From positions 1 to 64,000 of the forward strand of contig NZ_JAUSUG010000014.1 of the NCBI RefSeq assembly GCF_030813435.1: a DNA stretch of 64,000 nucleotides, written 5' to 3'. Source of the DNA: Evansella vedderi (GTDB lineage Bacteria > Bacillota > Bacilli > Bacillales > Salisediminibacteriaceae). Shown piece by piece: positions 63,977 to 64,000 of this stretch; positions within the stretch are counted from its first letter, which is position 1, and each line of letters starts with the position of its first letter. The notes beneath the pieces were generated by a model. The model searched no databases. It saw only the letters and a program-made list of their open reading frames with translations, and was not told where the DNA came from. A program made the position numbers and the translations under genes.

Positions 63977-64000
63977 GGGGCCTTAGCTCAGCTACGAGCG
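63977..64000 (+). tRNA. Start of an Ala-like tRNA, cut by the window edge
   Basis: GGGGCCTTAGCTCAGCT matches the 5' end of Bacillus tRNA-Ala. The next bases, ACGAGCG, replace the usual GGGAGAGCG, so the D-loop would have only six bases and no GG pair. The rest lies outside. It may be a damaged gene, a relic or a sequence error. Confidence 0.45.

Overview
The window is about 64 kb of a low-GC, Gram-positive, endospore-forming bacterium of the Bacillaceae. Gene order follows the Bacillus subtilis ctsR-to-pdaB region almost gene for gene. Sporulation and germination genes (sigH, cwlD, gerD, kbaA, pdaB, disA), TTG starts on rpoB and rpoC, strong GGAGG ribosome binding sites and a Cys T-box all fit this. 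I cannot name the species from the sequence alone.

Layout. 1-930: the 3' end of a 5S rRNA gene with its terminator, a dispersed repeat, and a second truncated 5S tail with its own terminator. 932-1651: an MgtC/SapB-type membrane protein. 1763-6543: the CtsR-controlled heat-shock operon ctsR-mcsA-mcsB-clpC. 6897-13477: radA, disA, yacL, ispD, ispF, gltX. 13500-17862: a repeat, a Cys T-box, then cysE-cysS-mrnC-rlmB-rae1. 17868-22514: sigH, rpmG, secE, nusG, rplK, rplA, L10 leader, rplJ, rplL. 22882-30997: a 16S-type methyltransferase, rpoB, rpoC. 31012-35995: the str operon (L7Ae-like gene, rpsL, rpsG, fusA, tuf).

36042-37520 is the accessory insert. A NERD-domain nuclease-like gene with a zinc ribbon is flanked on both sides by arrays of GCGGGTAAA spaced exactly 21 bp apart. 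It sits between tuf and rpsJ, where B. subtilis carries the unrelated ybaC. This is the strongest candidate for an undescribed system in the window.

37690-52958 is the S10-spc-alpha ribosomal supercluster (rpsJ to rplQ, with secY, adk, map, infA and rpoA). A multi-hairpin element follows at 52958-53081. Then come the ECF transporter module ecfA1-ecfA2-ecfT, truA, rplM-rpsI, a palindromic repeat, and the spore-related end: ybaK, cwlD, salA, gerD, kbaA, pdaB and a small unknown gene. The window closes with tandem promoters driving six tRNA genes (Asn, Thr, Glu, Thr, Gln, Lys) and the start of an Ala-like tRNA cut by the window edge.

Most of the window is translation and transcription machinery with its control elements: L10 and probable L13 leaders, a T-box, attenuator-like hairpins and a CtsR operator. 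The non-standard content lies between genes: a family of about 190-bp MITE-like repeats with conserved ends, the 21-bp phased arrays, and the structured block after rplQ.
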